Origin: Lacipirellula parvula
Lineage (GTDB): Bacteria > Planctomycetota > Planctomycetia > Pirellulales > Lacipirellulaceae
NCBI RefSeq assembly: GCF_009177095.1
Contig: NZ_AP021861.1
Coordinates: 1 to 64,000 of the forward strand
Direction of reading: 5' to 3'
DNA: 64,000 nucleotides
Shown here: positions 33,827 to 42,738 of the stretch, piece after piece
How positions within the stretch are numbered: the stretch's first letter is position 1
Layout of the letters: each line of letters starts with the position of its first letter
Notes under the pieces: model-generated
Database searches by the model: none
Told to the model about the DNA's origin: nothing
Seen by the model: only the letters and a program-made list of their open reading frames with translations
Position numbers and translations under genes: made by a program

Positions 33827-33932
33827 AAATGACGAAACCAGAATGGCGAATGACGAATGAAAGACCGTAAGGCGTGGACGCGCGGCGTTTCAATTCGTCA
33901 TTCGTCATTCGTATTTCGTCATTCGTCATTTC
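33827..33932. repeat. inverted repeat of GAATGACGAA words
   Basis: Left arm with GAAATGACGAA and GAATGGCGAATGACGAATGA, right arm with TCGTCATTCGTCATTCG words, about 30 bases apart, between the SGNH hydrolase and methyltransferase genes. Confidence 0.75.
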
Positions 33933-34618
33933 TTCTCCACCAGCGGCGTCACCAATTCCGTCCAGACTTCGTAGCCCTTCTCGTTCATGTGCAGCCCGTC
34001 GTCGGCGAACAACTCTTTCCGTGGTTCGCCCTTCTCGTCGAGCATCCCCGGCCAGACGTCGACGTAGGTGATGTTGCCGAGTTCTTCGAGGTCGTCCTTG
34101 ATGAGTTGGTTCGCTTCTTTGATCTTGTCGGCCAGTTTCCAGCGGGCGATGCTCGGTTTGATCGCGAGGAAAATAATCGGCAAGTCGGGCTGCGGGCCGC
34201 GGACCTTTTCAACAAAGTCGTGGAAGTCGTTGCGGACCTGCTCGGGGCTCTTACCGCCGGCGATGTCGTTGTCGCCGGCGTAGAAAACGACGACCCGCGG
34301 TTCGTGGATGTTGACGATTCGATCGGCGTAGTGGGTCGAGTCGCAAATTTGCGAACCGCCGAAACCGCGGTTCACCGTGAGCATGTCGGGAAATGATTTC
34401 TTCACGTCCCACAGCCGGATGCTGCTGGAGCCGAGAAACAAAACGCCCTGCTTGGGGGGCGGCATCTTCTTATCCTCCTCTTCGAACTTAGCGATCGCGT
34501 CGGCCCAGACTTCTGGTTTGCAGGGCTTCGGCTCCTTGGCGCGGGCGGGGGCGGCGATGCTGGCGCCGAGAGCGAGACACATCAGGCCGAGCAGCGGCGT
34601 GCGGGAAATCGTAGGCAT
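33926..34618 (-). CDS. secreted SGNH/GDSL-type hydrolase
   Basis: A 230-residue secreted esterase-like hydrolase. The ATG at 34618 starts a signal peptide (MPTISRTPLLGLMCLALGAS..APARA). SGNH blocks are clear: block I LFLGSSSIRLWD (Ser nucleophile), block II VNRGFGGSQ (Gly), block III YAGDNDIAGG (Asn), and block V DDGLHMNEKGY (Asp-His). Family members often act on acetylated or other esterified sugars. Substrate unknown. The frame remains open upstream across the divergent uvrA leader; that extension is a shadow. An inverted repeat built of GAATGACGAA-type units lies beyond its 3' end. Confidence 0.9.
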   Translation of the reverse strand: MPTISRTPLLGLMCLALGASIAAPARAKEPKPCKPEVWADAIAKFEEEDKKMPPPKQGVLFLGSSSIRLWDVKKSFPDMLTVNRGFGGSQICDSTHYADRIVNIHEPRVVVFYAGDNDIAGGKSPEQVRNDFHDFVEKVRGPQPDLPIIFLAIKPSIARWKLADKIKEANQLIKDDLEELGNITYVDVWPGMLDEKGEPRKELFADDGLHMNEKGYEVWTELVTPLVEKK

Positions 34619-34822
34619 CGGGAGTCGGCTCCGTGCGGAGTGGTGGGCGTTGGCGGCGGCCTGAAAACTGTGCCGTTGGATTCTTGCTGGACGGGCGTAC
34701 AATACGGGATTCGATTTGCTTGCAAAAATTGACAACACGAAGCTCAGCCTCGACCAAGCTTGGTCGGGGCTAACGCAGGACGCACCTCTTGGCGATCTGC
34801 AGCCTCCAGCCGAACTCCCCGC

Positions 34823-37800
34823 ATGCCTGCCTCCGACATCATTATCAAAGGCGCTCGCGAGCACAACTTGCGGAGCGTCGACGTCACCCTCCCCCGCAAC
34901 CAGCTGATCTGCCTCACCGGCGTCTCGGGGAGCGGTAAAAGCTCGTTGGCGTTCGACACCCTCTTCGCCGAGGGGCAGCGGCGGTACGTCGAAAGCCTGT
35001 CGACGTTTGCCCGCCAATTCCTGGGCCAAATGCCCAAGCCCGACGTCGACCACATCAGCGGCCTGAGCCCCTCGATCTCGATTTCGCAGAAGTCCTCCGG
35101 CAACAATCCCCGCTCGACCGTCGGCACGATCACCGAGATTTACGACTTTTTGCGGGTGCTGTACGCCCGCGTCGGCCAGGGGCACTGCCCCCAGTGCGGC
35201 AAAGTAATCACTGCCCAAAGCCGCGAGGCGATCATCGGGCGGATCGAGCAATTGCCGGCGAAGACGAAGTTCATGGTCCTCGCCCCGGTGGTCCGCCGGC
35301 AGAAGGGCGAGTTCAAAGACCTGTTCGAAGATCTGCAGAAGCAGGGCTACGTCCGCGCGCGGGTCGACGGCCGGGTGGTGCTGCTGAACGAATCGCAATC
35401 GCTCGATCGGCAGATGCGGCACGATATCGAGGTGGTGATCGACCGCCTCGTCGCGGGTCCGACGATTCGGACGCGGCTGGCCGAGGCGGTGGAACTCGCG
35501 CTCAAGCTGGGCGACGGCAACCTCATCGTGACGCCCGAAGTCGATGCGGCTCAACCATCGCTCGAACTCGATGACGAAGATCGCGCTGAACTCGCGGCTG
35601 GCGATGACGAGGACGAGCCCAAGGCGCCAAAGGCGCGCGGCCGTAAGAAGGCGGCGCCTGCCGCTGAGGAAGAGGGGGACGAAGAAGAAGCTCCCGAAGC
35701 CGCCGCTCCCGCCGTTCGTGGGCGTCACAAAGGACACGGCCAGCCGGGCGACATCACCCTCAGCGCCGACTACGCCTGCAACTCGTGCGGCATCAGCTTC
35801 CAACCGCCGACGCCGCAGCTCTTCAGCTTCAACAGTCCGCAGGGGATGTGTCTCTCGTGCGACGGGTTGGGCGAGATGTTCAGCTTCGATCCCGAGAAGC
35901 TCGTTCCCGATCCTTCGCTGTCGTTTGGCGGCGGAGCGATCGAGCTGATCGGCTCATGGAAAGATCTCGGCCGCTGGAAGCGGCACATCTACGCCGGCGT
36001 CGCCGACACGATGGATCGCAAGCTCTCGCTCGGCGACAACTATCTGCTCGAAACTTCTTGGAATGACTTGAGCGACGAAGAACGCCGCATTTGGCTGTGG
36101 GGGACCGGCAGCGAGCACATCACCTACACGTGGCGCAACGGCAAGGCGTCGCAGAAGTACGGCGGTACGTTCGACGGCGTCATCCCTGAACTGCTCGAAA
36201 AGTACCGCACGGCGAAGAGCAAGTCGCTGATCGCGAAGCTTGAACAGTTCATGAACGTCATCCGCTGCCCCGATTGCCATGGCAAGCGGCTCAACGCCCA
36301 GGCGTGCGCGGTGCGGATCACGACGGCGGACGAAGCGTTCGCCGATGCGCCGACGCTGACGCTCCCTGACCTCTGCCACATGCCGATTTCGGAAGTCGAG
36401 AAGTTCTTCAGCGGTCTGATTCTCGACAACACGCAGCAGCAAATTGCCGAGGAGGCGCTCAAGGAGATCCGCGGTCGGCTCGGGTTCCTCACGAACGTCG
36501 GCCTCGAGTACCTCAGCCTCGACCGCACGGCGCCGACGCTTTCAGGCGGTGAATCGCAGCGGATTCGGCTCGCCGGGCAAGTCGGCTGCGGGCTTGTTGG
36601 CGTGCTGTATATCCTCGACGAGCCGTCGATCGGCCTCCACCCGCGCGATAACGATCGCCTGCTGGCGACACTCGAACGGCTGCGTGATCTCGGCAATACG
36701 GTGGTCGTCGTCGAACATGACGAAGATACGATGCGGGCGGCCGACCACATTATCGACTTCGGCCCCGGCCCCGGCGTGCGCGGCGGTAAGGTCGTCGGCA
36801 TTGGCAAGGCGAAGGACGTCGAGAAGTCGAAGGAGAGCGTCACCGGCGCGTATCTCAGTGGCGCGCGGAAGATTGAAGTCCCCAAGGAACGCCGCGTCAC
36901 GCCGTTCCGACCGACGACGCCGACGCGCTTCCGCGGCCCGGTTCCCGCAGCGCCGGAGTTGGAGCCGAACGAGTTCCCGACGATCCGCATCGTCGGCGCC
37001 CGCCACAACAATCTGAAAAACGTCGATGTCGAGATTCCGCTCGGCAAGTTCGTTTGCGTCACCGGCGTCAGCGGCAGCGGCAAGAGCTCGCTGGTGAACG
37101 ACATCGTCAGCGAGTCGCTGCTCCGCGATCTTATGGGAGGCAAAGGAACGCCTGGCGAGCATGATCGGATCGAAGGCATCGAACAGCTCGACAAGCTGAT
37201 CGCGATCGACCAGACGCCAATCGGCCGGACGCCGCGCTCGAACCCGGCGACCTACATCAAGGTGTTCGACGAGATCCGCGATCTCTACGCGCAGCTCTCC
37301 GAGTCGAAACGACGCGGTTACAAGCCGGGGCGGTTCAGCTTCAACGTCGTCGGCGGTCGCTGCGAAGCGTGCAGCGGCAACGGCTCGAACAAGCTCGAGA
37401 TGGATTTCCTCGCCGACGTCTGGATCACTTGCCAGGTCTGCCAGGGGCATCGGTTCAACCACGAAACGCTGCAGGTGCTGTTCAAAGGGAAGTCGATCGC
37501 CGAAGTGTTGGAGATGGACATCCAGCAGGCGATGGAGCACTTCGAAAACGTGCCGGCGGTGTACGATCGGCTCGCAACGCTTCACGCGGTCGGCCTCGAT
37601 TACATGAAGCTGGGGCAGCCCTCCCCTACCCTGTCTGGCGGCGAGGCGCAGCGTATCAAGCTCGCCCGTGAGTTGGTGAAAAAGTCGACCGGCCGGACGA
37701 TGTACCTGCTCGACGAGCCGACCACCGGCCTCCACTTCGCCGACATCGAACTGCTGCTAAAAGTGCTGCACGACTTCGTCGACGTCGGCAACACGGTGCT

Positions 37801-40800
37801 CGTGGTCGAGCACAATCTCGACGTCATTAAGACCGCCGACTGGGTGATCGAGATCGGCCCCGAGGGTGGCAAGGCAGGCGGCCGCGTCGTCATGGCGGGG
37901 ACGCCCGAGCAAATGGTCGACCACGCCATCAAAGCCGAGCAGCAGAATCCTTCCAAGCGAGCCGAGGGGTTAACCCCCTCGATTCCATCGGCCGACGCGC
38001 TCCTTCCTTCGCACACCGGCCTCTCGCTTGCCCCGTACCTCGGCGTGAAGACGCCTAAATCAATCGCCGCCCAACAGGCTGCGAACTCAAAACGCGTCCC
38101 CGTCCCGCAAGCGACGCACATCACCGTCCGTGGCGCTCGGCAGCACAACCTCCGTAACGTCGACGTCTCCGTGCCGCGCGATGAAATGACCGTCTGCTGC
38201 GGCCCGAGCGGCAGCGGCAAGACCTCGCTGGCGATGGACACGATCTATGCCGAAGGGCAGCGTCGTTACGTCGAGAGTTTGTCGAGCTACGCCCGGCAGT
38301 TCATCGGCCAACTGCAGAAGCCAGCCGTCGAACATATTGAAGGTCTCTCGCCGGCGATCGCGATCGAGCAGCGCACCACTGGCCACACGCCGCGGTCGAC
38401 AGTCGGCACGGTCACCGAGATCTACGACTACTTCCGTATTCTGTTGTCGCGCTTGGGCCAGATGCACTGCCCCGACTGCGACATTCCGATCGGCACACAG
38501 TCGCCCGACGAAATCATCACCGCCGTGCTCAGCGAGCCCGAGGGAACCAAGGCCTACTTGATGGCCCCCCTCACGCTCGCACAGGGCGAGCAGTACGAGC
38601 AACTGTGGGCGAAGCTCAAGGGTGACGGCTACCTGCGCGTCCGCGTTGACGGCCAAACCTTCGAACTCGACGCCATGCCGGCCGTCGATCGCCGCCGCAA
38701 GCACGACGTCGAGGTGATCGTCGACCGCATCACGATCCGTAAGGAAGGCCGCGGACGGCTGGCCGACAGTATTGAGAGCGCCCTCTCGCTCGGCCGCGGC
38801 GTGCTGCACCTCGCGATCGTCGACGACAAGCAGACCGAGACGCGCTGGCCGGTGAAGGTTCACAGCCAGCACCTCGTCTGCACGCAGTGCAATCGGAGCT
38901 TCGAGGCGCTGTCGCCGCATCACTTCTCGTTCAATAGCTCGCTCGGCTGGTGCGGGGCGTGCGAAGGACTCGGCACCGAAGTCGGCGCCAACCCGGCGTC
39001 GCTCTTCCGCAGCATGTCGATGAGTCTCGCCGAAGGGGCGATCCTCGTCTGGCCGAACGTGAAGCAGCCGCTGTTCGCCGCGATGCTCGGCGCGCTGCGC
39101 GACCGGTTTGGCATTCCGATCGACGTGCCGTTTGACAAGTTGTCGCCGCGCAATCGCCGGTTGGTGATGTACGGCACCGGGGAGGAGTGGATTGAGGTCG
39201 TTCCCCAAAACGCCGTTCAAAAAGCCGCGACCGGTGGTCGCGGTTCCGCCGTCTCCGAAGACCGCGACCACCGGTCGCGGCTTTCTGCATTTCGTTTCCA
39301 ATACAAAGGGTTGTACCCGGCGCTTGAGGAAGCGTCGCGTTTGTCGCCGCGCCTGCGCGGCCGCCTCGAACATCTGGTCGACGAAATCGAATGCAGCCAG
39401 TGCGGCGGCAGCCGCTTGCGCGACGATTCGGCGGCGGTGCGTTTTCAAACGCGCACGATCGACGAATATTGCCGCCTGCCGCTCGGCGAGTTGCTGCCGA
39501 CGGTCGACAAGTGGAAGCTCCCCGCTCCGCAGAAGAAAATCGCCGGCGAGTTGGTGCGCGAGATTCGCAACCGGCTGACGTTCCTCTGCGACGTCGGGCT
39601 CGAGTACCTCACCATCGGCCGCTCGGCGCCGACGCTCTCGGGCGGCGAGTCGCAGCGGATTCGCTTGGCGAGCCAAGTCGGCAGCGGTCTCTGCGGCGTG
39701 CTCTACGTGCTCGACGAACCGACGATCGGTCTCCATCCGCGCGACAACACGCGATTGGTCGGAGCGCTGCACAAACTCCGCGATCTCGGCAACACGCTGC
39801 TCGTGGTCGAGCATGATCGCGACGTGATCGCCGGCGCCGACGGGCTGCTCGACTTCGGGCCCGCGGCAGGGAAACTGGGCGGCGACATCGTCGCCCGCGG
39901 CACGCCGGAAGAGGTGAGCAAGAAACGGGGCAGCGTCACCGGCCCGTACCTCAGCGGTAAGAAGGCGATCCCGGTGATCAAGAACCGGCGCGTCCTCAGC
40001 GAAGATCCTGCCGCTGATGGCAAGAAGTCGAAGCCCGCGGCCAAGTCGAAGGCGAAGGCCTCCGCACTGCCGCCGTCGACGTTCCCATCGTCGTCGCTGC
40101 GGATCATCAACGCCCGCCACAACAACTTGAAGGGTGTCAACGTCACGATCCCGCTCGGCACGCTCACCGCGGTGACGGGCGTTTCGGGGAGCGGCAAGAG
40201 CTCGTTGGTCGAAGACGTGCTCTACAACCAGCTCGCTCGCCAGCTTCACCGTGCGAAGACGGTTCCGGGCAACCACGACGGCATCGCCGGCGTCGAGCAG
40301 ATCGACAAGGTAATCCGCGTCGATCAACGGCCGCTTGGCAACACGCCGTCGTCGAACCCTGCCACGTACACCGGCGTGTTCGACCTCATTCGCGAGTTGT
40401 TCGCGCAGCTCCCCGAGGCGAAGGTCCGCGGCTACGCGGCGCGGCGGTTTAGTTTCAACGTCCCCGGCGGTCGCTGCGACGACTGCGAGGGCGCCGGCCA
40501 GAAGTGCATCGAGATGCACTTCCTACCCGACGTGTGGGTCGACTGCGATACGTGCCAGGGGCATCGCTATAACCGTGAAACGCTCGACGTGAAGTATCGC
40601 GGCCGCTCGATCGCCGACGTGCTAGAAATGTCGTGCGGCGAAGCTCGCGAACTGTTCGAGAACATTCCGAAGGTTCGCAAAATCCTGCAAACGCTCTGCG
40701 ACGTCGGTCTCGATTACGTCGCGCTCGGCCAGAGCGCCGCGACGCTGTCGGGCGGCGAGGCGCAGCGCGTGAAGCTGGCTGCCGAACTCGCGCGGCCTGA

Positions 40801-42250
40801 TACGGGACGCACGCTCTACATTCTCGACGAACCGACGACCGGTCTTCACTTCGACGATATCGCGAAGCTGCTCGACGTGCTTCATCGGCTCGTCGACCTC
40901 GGCAACACGGTGCTGGTGATCGAGCACAACCTCGACGTCATCAAGCAGTGCGATTGGCTGATCGACATTGGCCCCGAAGCGGGCGCCGGTGGCGGCAGCG
41001 TCGTTGGCCAGGGGACGCCGGAGCAGTTGGTCGAGCAGATGCAGGCGGCTGAAGGCGGAACGTCGAAGGCGAAGAAGAAACCCGCAGCGAAGGGACCGGG
41101 CCTCAGCAATCCGCCGGCCGGATTCCCGTCGCACACGGCGTTTGCACTGGTTCCCGTCCTCGCCGAAGGGCCGCATGTCGAACGCAAGCCGTACGACTTT
41201 GCCGCGGCGGAAGCGAAGCGGCACGGCGACCTCGATATCAACGACCTCGGCAAGGAAGTAAAAATGCCGTGGGAGCTCGATGGCCGGAAGTGGCACGTCG
41301 AGGACCGCGTGTCGCGCAGCGGCGATCCGGTGCGGTGGGACGGGCGGATTCTCGCCGCGATCGACGAGCGGGTGCACCAGCTGAGCGAATCGTTCCTGCC
41401 GACAGATTGGTCGCATCGCACGATCGTCGAGATCAACGGCCAAAAGAAGTCGGACGGTTGGTTCTTCCACGCGATCACTGGCGAGCCGTGGGTGCTCAAG
41501 CTGAAGTTCCGCACCGCGAAGCGGACGTTCAACGCCGAGCGACTCACGGCGGAGCTCAACCTGCCGCCGTTCAACGATCTCGCCGAGATCGAAACCTACG
41601 GCAACGGCCCGCGGGTAAAGTGCAAGAACCTCCGCGGTCCGTTCCAAGAGGTGCAGGTCTTCGCCCACGGGTGGGACGAGCTCAACACGCCGGCGTTTTG
41701 GTCGATGGTGGAACTCGCCGTCGAAGGATTCAAGAAGTTCACCGAGCGCGTCGGGAAGAATCCCGAAGACGTGATGCCGTGGAAGGTGCTCGGCAAGAAG
41801 TGGCACCTCGCGCGCAAGGGCTTCCCGCCGGGGAAGAAGGTGGCTTGGCCGCAGGAGACGCTCGAGGAGCTGCTTGAGCTGTTGGAGTCGACCGCCGCCG
41901 CAGGACTGGCCGCTGAAGCGACCAGTCCGAATGGCGATGCGAAGGCGGGGCCGCAGTTCTTGTGGAACAATCAGCAGGTGGTGCACCTGATGATTCCAGG
42001 GCAGCGGATTCCGTGGGCGACGGTGCAAACCAAGCGGACGGTCGGCGTGGACGTGTCGCTGCACGGCCCCGCGGGGGCGTTTGCGACGGGCCGCGTGGCG
42101 GAGATCGGCGTGAAGCAACTCATTCAACCGGGGAGCGAGGGGTATGACGCGGTGAAGCTGCGGTTCATCACGCCGGAAGACCTCACGCGCGGCGGACTGC
42201 AGAAGTTTCTGGCGGAACACCTCGAAGCAGTGCGGGCTGTAGCGAAGTAG
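34823..42250 (+). CDS. uvrA: fused tandem UvrA (excinuclease ABC subunit A dimer) with C-terminal extension
   Basis: DNA-damage sensor of nucleotide excision repair, here two complete UvrA copies in one 2475-residue chain. Copy 1 (1-1040) has Walker A GVSGSGKSSL (about 33), zinc modules with CPQCG (about 122) and CPDCHGKRL (482), signatures TLSGGESQRI (571) and TLSGGEAQRI (936), and a second Walker A near 746. Copy 2 (1090-2085) has CGPSGSGKTSL (1125), signatures near 1603 and 1973, and a fourth Walker A near 1786. An acidic/lysine linker lies at about 250-310. After 2110 a 360-residue extension carries two MPWxxxGxKWH units (2148 and 2318). Dispersed palindromes are translated in frame near 1045 and 1467-1490. 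ATG 34823 is chosen; upstream in-frame start has no similarity. All four ATPase sites look intact. The stop lies in a palindrome. Confidence 0.95.
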   Translation: MPASDIIIKGAREHNLRSVDVTLPRNQLICLTGVSGSGKSSLAFDTLFAEGQRRYVESLSTFARQFLGQMPKPDVDHISGLSPSISISQKSSGNNPRSTVGTITEIYDFLRVLYARVGQGHCPQCGKVITAQSREAIIGRIEQLPAKTKFMVLAPVVRRQKGEFKDLFEDLQKQGYVRARVDGRVVLLNESQSLDRQMRHDIEVVIDRLVAGPTIRTRLAEAVELALKLGDGNLIVTPEVDAAQPSLELDDEDRAELAAGDDEDEPKAPKARGRKKAAPAAEEEGDEEEAPEAAAPAVRGRHKGHGQPGDITLSADYACNSCGISFQPPTPQLFSFNSPQGMCLSCDGLGEMFSFDPEKLVPDPSLSFGGGAIELIGSWKDLGRWKRHIYAGVADTMDRKLSLGDNYLLETSWNDLSDEERRIWLWGTGSEHITYTWRNGKASQKYGGTFDGVIPELLEKYRTAKSKSLIAKLEQFMNVIRCPDCHGKRLNAQACAVRITTADEAFADAPTLTLPDLCHMPISEVEKFFSGLILDNTQQQIAEEALKEIRGRLGFLTNVGLEYLSLDRTAPTLSGGESQRIRLAGQVGCGLVGVLYILDEPSIGLHPRDNDRLLATLERLRDLGNTVVVVEHDEDTMRAADHIIDFGPGPGVRGGKVVGIGKAKDVEKSKESVTGAYLSGARKIEVPKERRVTPFRPTTPTRFRGPVPAAPELEPNEFPTIRIVGARHNNLKNVDVEIPLGKFVCVTGVSGSGKSSLVNDIVSESLLRDLMGGKGTPGEHDRIEGIEQLDKLIAIDQTPIGRTPRSNPATYIKVFDEIRDLYAQLSESKRRGYKPGRFSFNVVGGRCEACSGNGSNKLEMDFLADVWITCQVCQGHRFNHETLQVLFKGKSIAEVLEMDIQQAMEHFENVPAVYDRLATLHAVGLDYMKLGQPSPTLSGGEAQRIKLARELVKKSTGRTMYLLDEPTTGLHFADIELLLKVLHDFVDVGNTVLVVEHNLDVIKTADWVIEIGPEGGKAGGRVVMAGTPEQMVDHAIKAEQQNPSKRAEGLTPSIPSADALLPSHTGLSLAPYLGVKTPKSIAAQQAANSKRVPVPQATHITVRGARQHNLRNVDVSVPRDEMTVCCGPSGSGKTSLAMDTIYAEGQRRYVESLSSYARQFIGQLQKPAVEHIEGLSPAIAIEQRTTGHTPRSTVGTVTEIYDYFRILLSRLGQMHCPDCDIPIGTQSPDEIITAVLSEPEGTKAYLMAPLTLAQGEQYEQLWAKLKGDGYLRVRVDGQTFELDAMPAVDRRRKHDVEVIVDRITIRKEGRGRLADSIESALSLGRGVLHLAIVDDKQTETRWPVKVHSQHLVCTQCNRSFEALSPHHFSFNSSLGWCGACEGLGTEVGANPASLFRSMSMSLAEGAILVWPNVKQPLFAAMLGALRDRFGIPIDVPFDKLSPRNRRLVMYGTGEEWIEVVPQNAVQKAATGGRGSAVSEDRDHRSRLSAFRFQYKGLYPALEEASRLSPRLRGRLEHLVDEIECSQCGGSRLRDDSAAVRFQTRTIDEYCRLPLGELLPTVDKWKLPAPQKKIAGELVREIRNRLTFLCDVGLEYLTIGRSAPTLSGGESQRIRLASQVGSGLCGVLYVLDEPTIGLHPRDNTRLVGALHKLRDLGNTLLVVEHDRDVIAGADGLLDFGPAAGKLGGDIVARGTPEEVSKKRGSVTGPYLSGKKAIPVIKNRRVLSEDPAADGKKSKPAAKSKAKASALPPSTFPSSSLRIINARHNNLKGVNVTIPLGTLTAVTGVSGSGKSSLVEDVLYNQLARQLHRAKTVPGNHDGIAGVEQIDKVIRVDQRPLGNTPSSNPATYTGVFDLIRELFAQLPEAKVRGYAARRFSFNVPGGRCDDCEGAGQKCIEMHFLPDVWVDCDTCQGHRYNRETLDVKYRGRSIADVLEMSCGEARELFENIPKVRKILQTLCDVGLDYVALGQSAATLSGGEAQRVKLAAELARPDTGRTLYILDEPTTGLHFDDIAKLLDVLHRLVDLGNTVLVIEHNLDVIKQCDWLIDIGPEAGAGGGSVVGQGTPEQLVEQMQAAEGGTSKAKKKPAAKGPGLSNPPAGFPSHTAFALVPVLAEGPHVERKPYDFAAAEAKRHGDLDINDLGKEVKMPWELDGRKWHVEDRVSRSGDPVRWDGRILAAIDERVHQLSESFLPTDWSHRTIVEINGQKKSDGWFFHAITGEPWVLKLKFRTAKRTFNAERLTAELNLPPFNDLAEIETYGNGPRVKCKNLRGPFQEVQVFAHGWDELNTPAFWSMVELAVEGFKKFTERVGKNPEDVMPWKVLGKKWHLARKGFPPGKKVAWPQETLEELLELLESTAAAGLAAEATSPNGDAKAGPQFLWNNQQVVHLMIPGQRIPWATVQTKRTVGVDVSLHGPAGAFATGRVAEIGVKQLIQPGSEGYDAVKLRFITPEDLTRGGLQKFLAEHLEAVRAVAK
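37956..37984 (+). repeat. palindrome inside uvrA, GGCTCGCT family (reverse)
   Basis: AGCGAGCCGAGGGGTTAACC then CCCTCGATT; read in frame as RAEGLTPSI at the junction between the two UvrA copies (about residue 1047). Confidence 0.85.
39221..39284 (+). repeat. perfect 23-bp inverted repeat inside uvrA
   Basis: AAAGCCGCGACCGGTGGTCG+CGG (39221-39243) and its exact reverse complement at 39262-39284, 18-base loop. It is translated in frame (KAATGGRGSAVSEDRDHRSR) in the second UvrA copy. Confidence 0.88.
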
Positions 42251-42276
42251 CCGCGGGTCAACGACCCGCCGGAGCG
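42247..42276. repeat. GTAG-type palindrome at the uvrA stop
   Basis: GTAGCCGCGGGTCAACGACC then CGCCGGAGCG; the TAG of GTAG is the uvrA stop codon. Second copy at 44271-44300. Confidence 0.85.
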
Positions 42277-42738
42277 GCACGCGTTGGGCGTCCAATCGCG
42301 GTAGCGATAACGGTGTGCAGACCGCAGCCTGTGGCAGGGCTTCTACCCCCTCCCTAGCCCCGGGCTCCGCCCGGGGATGATGGCGCGTAGGGCGACGTCC
42401 ACTGGAATGGCGGCCGACCCCCGGGCGGAGCCCGGGGCTAGAACGCGCGGCGGTGCGAGCGATGTTGCCGTTTCGCCACAGCGCGTCCCAACCGAAATAA
42501 CCGGCCAAACTTTCGGCTCGCTGCAGCCGAAATCGCCCCAGGCCGCGCCGCGCAAAGGCCATTCTCTGAGATAGCTTTTCAAGGTCTGCCGCTCCTCGAC
42601 CTGCCTCTTCCCAAGCTGCCTCTTCCCGCCTGCGGCCTCGCTCCCTCCGCAGTGGCTCGTCTGCGATCGACTCGCTCGCGAAAACCTTCCGGTTCTCGCT
42701 CCACCCTTCTCTTCGAGTTACTTCCAGGAAGCCGCGCT
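42251..42738. other. intergenic region between uvrA and the protease gene
   Basis: About 490 bases. It holds a GTAG-type palindrome at its left edge (42247-42276) and an inverted pair of CTAG-type palindromes (42354-42441). The remainder (42450-42738) should contain the promoter and leader of the protease gene; no clear promoter was picked. Confidence 0.5.
42354..42441. repeat. inverted pair, CTAG-CCCCGGG family
   Basis: CTAGCCCCGGGCTCCGCCCG at 42354 and the reverse form ending GAGCCCGGGGCTAG at 42441, about 40 bases apart. Confidence 0.85.

Noticed and set aside
33926-35803. 625-codon open frame ending in the SGNH hydrolase
   Set aside because: The upstream two thirds lie antisense to the start of uvrA; the hydrolase has its own ATG and signal peptide at 34618.
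38087-40519. Long open frame (810 codons) antisense to uvrA, and a similar one at 40622-42562
   Set aside because: Both are mirror frames of the conserved uvrA coding sequence, with Arg/Asp/Val-rich shadow composition and no recognisable domain.
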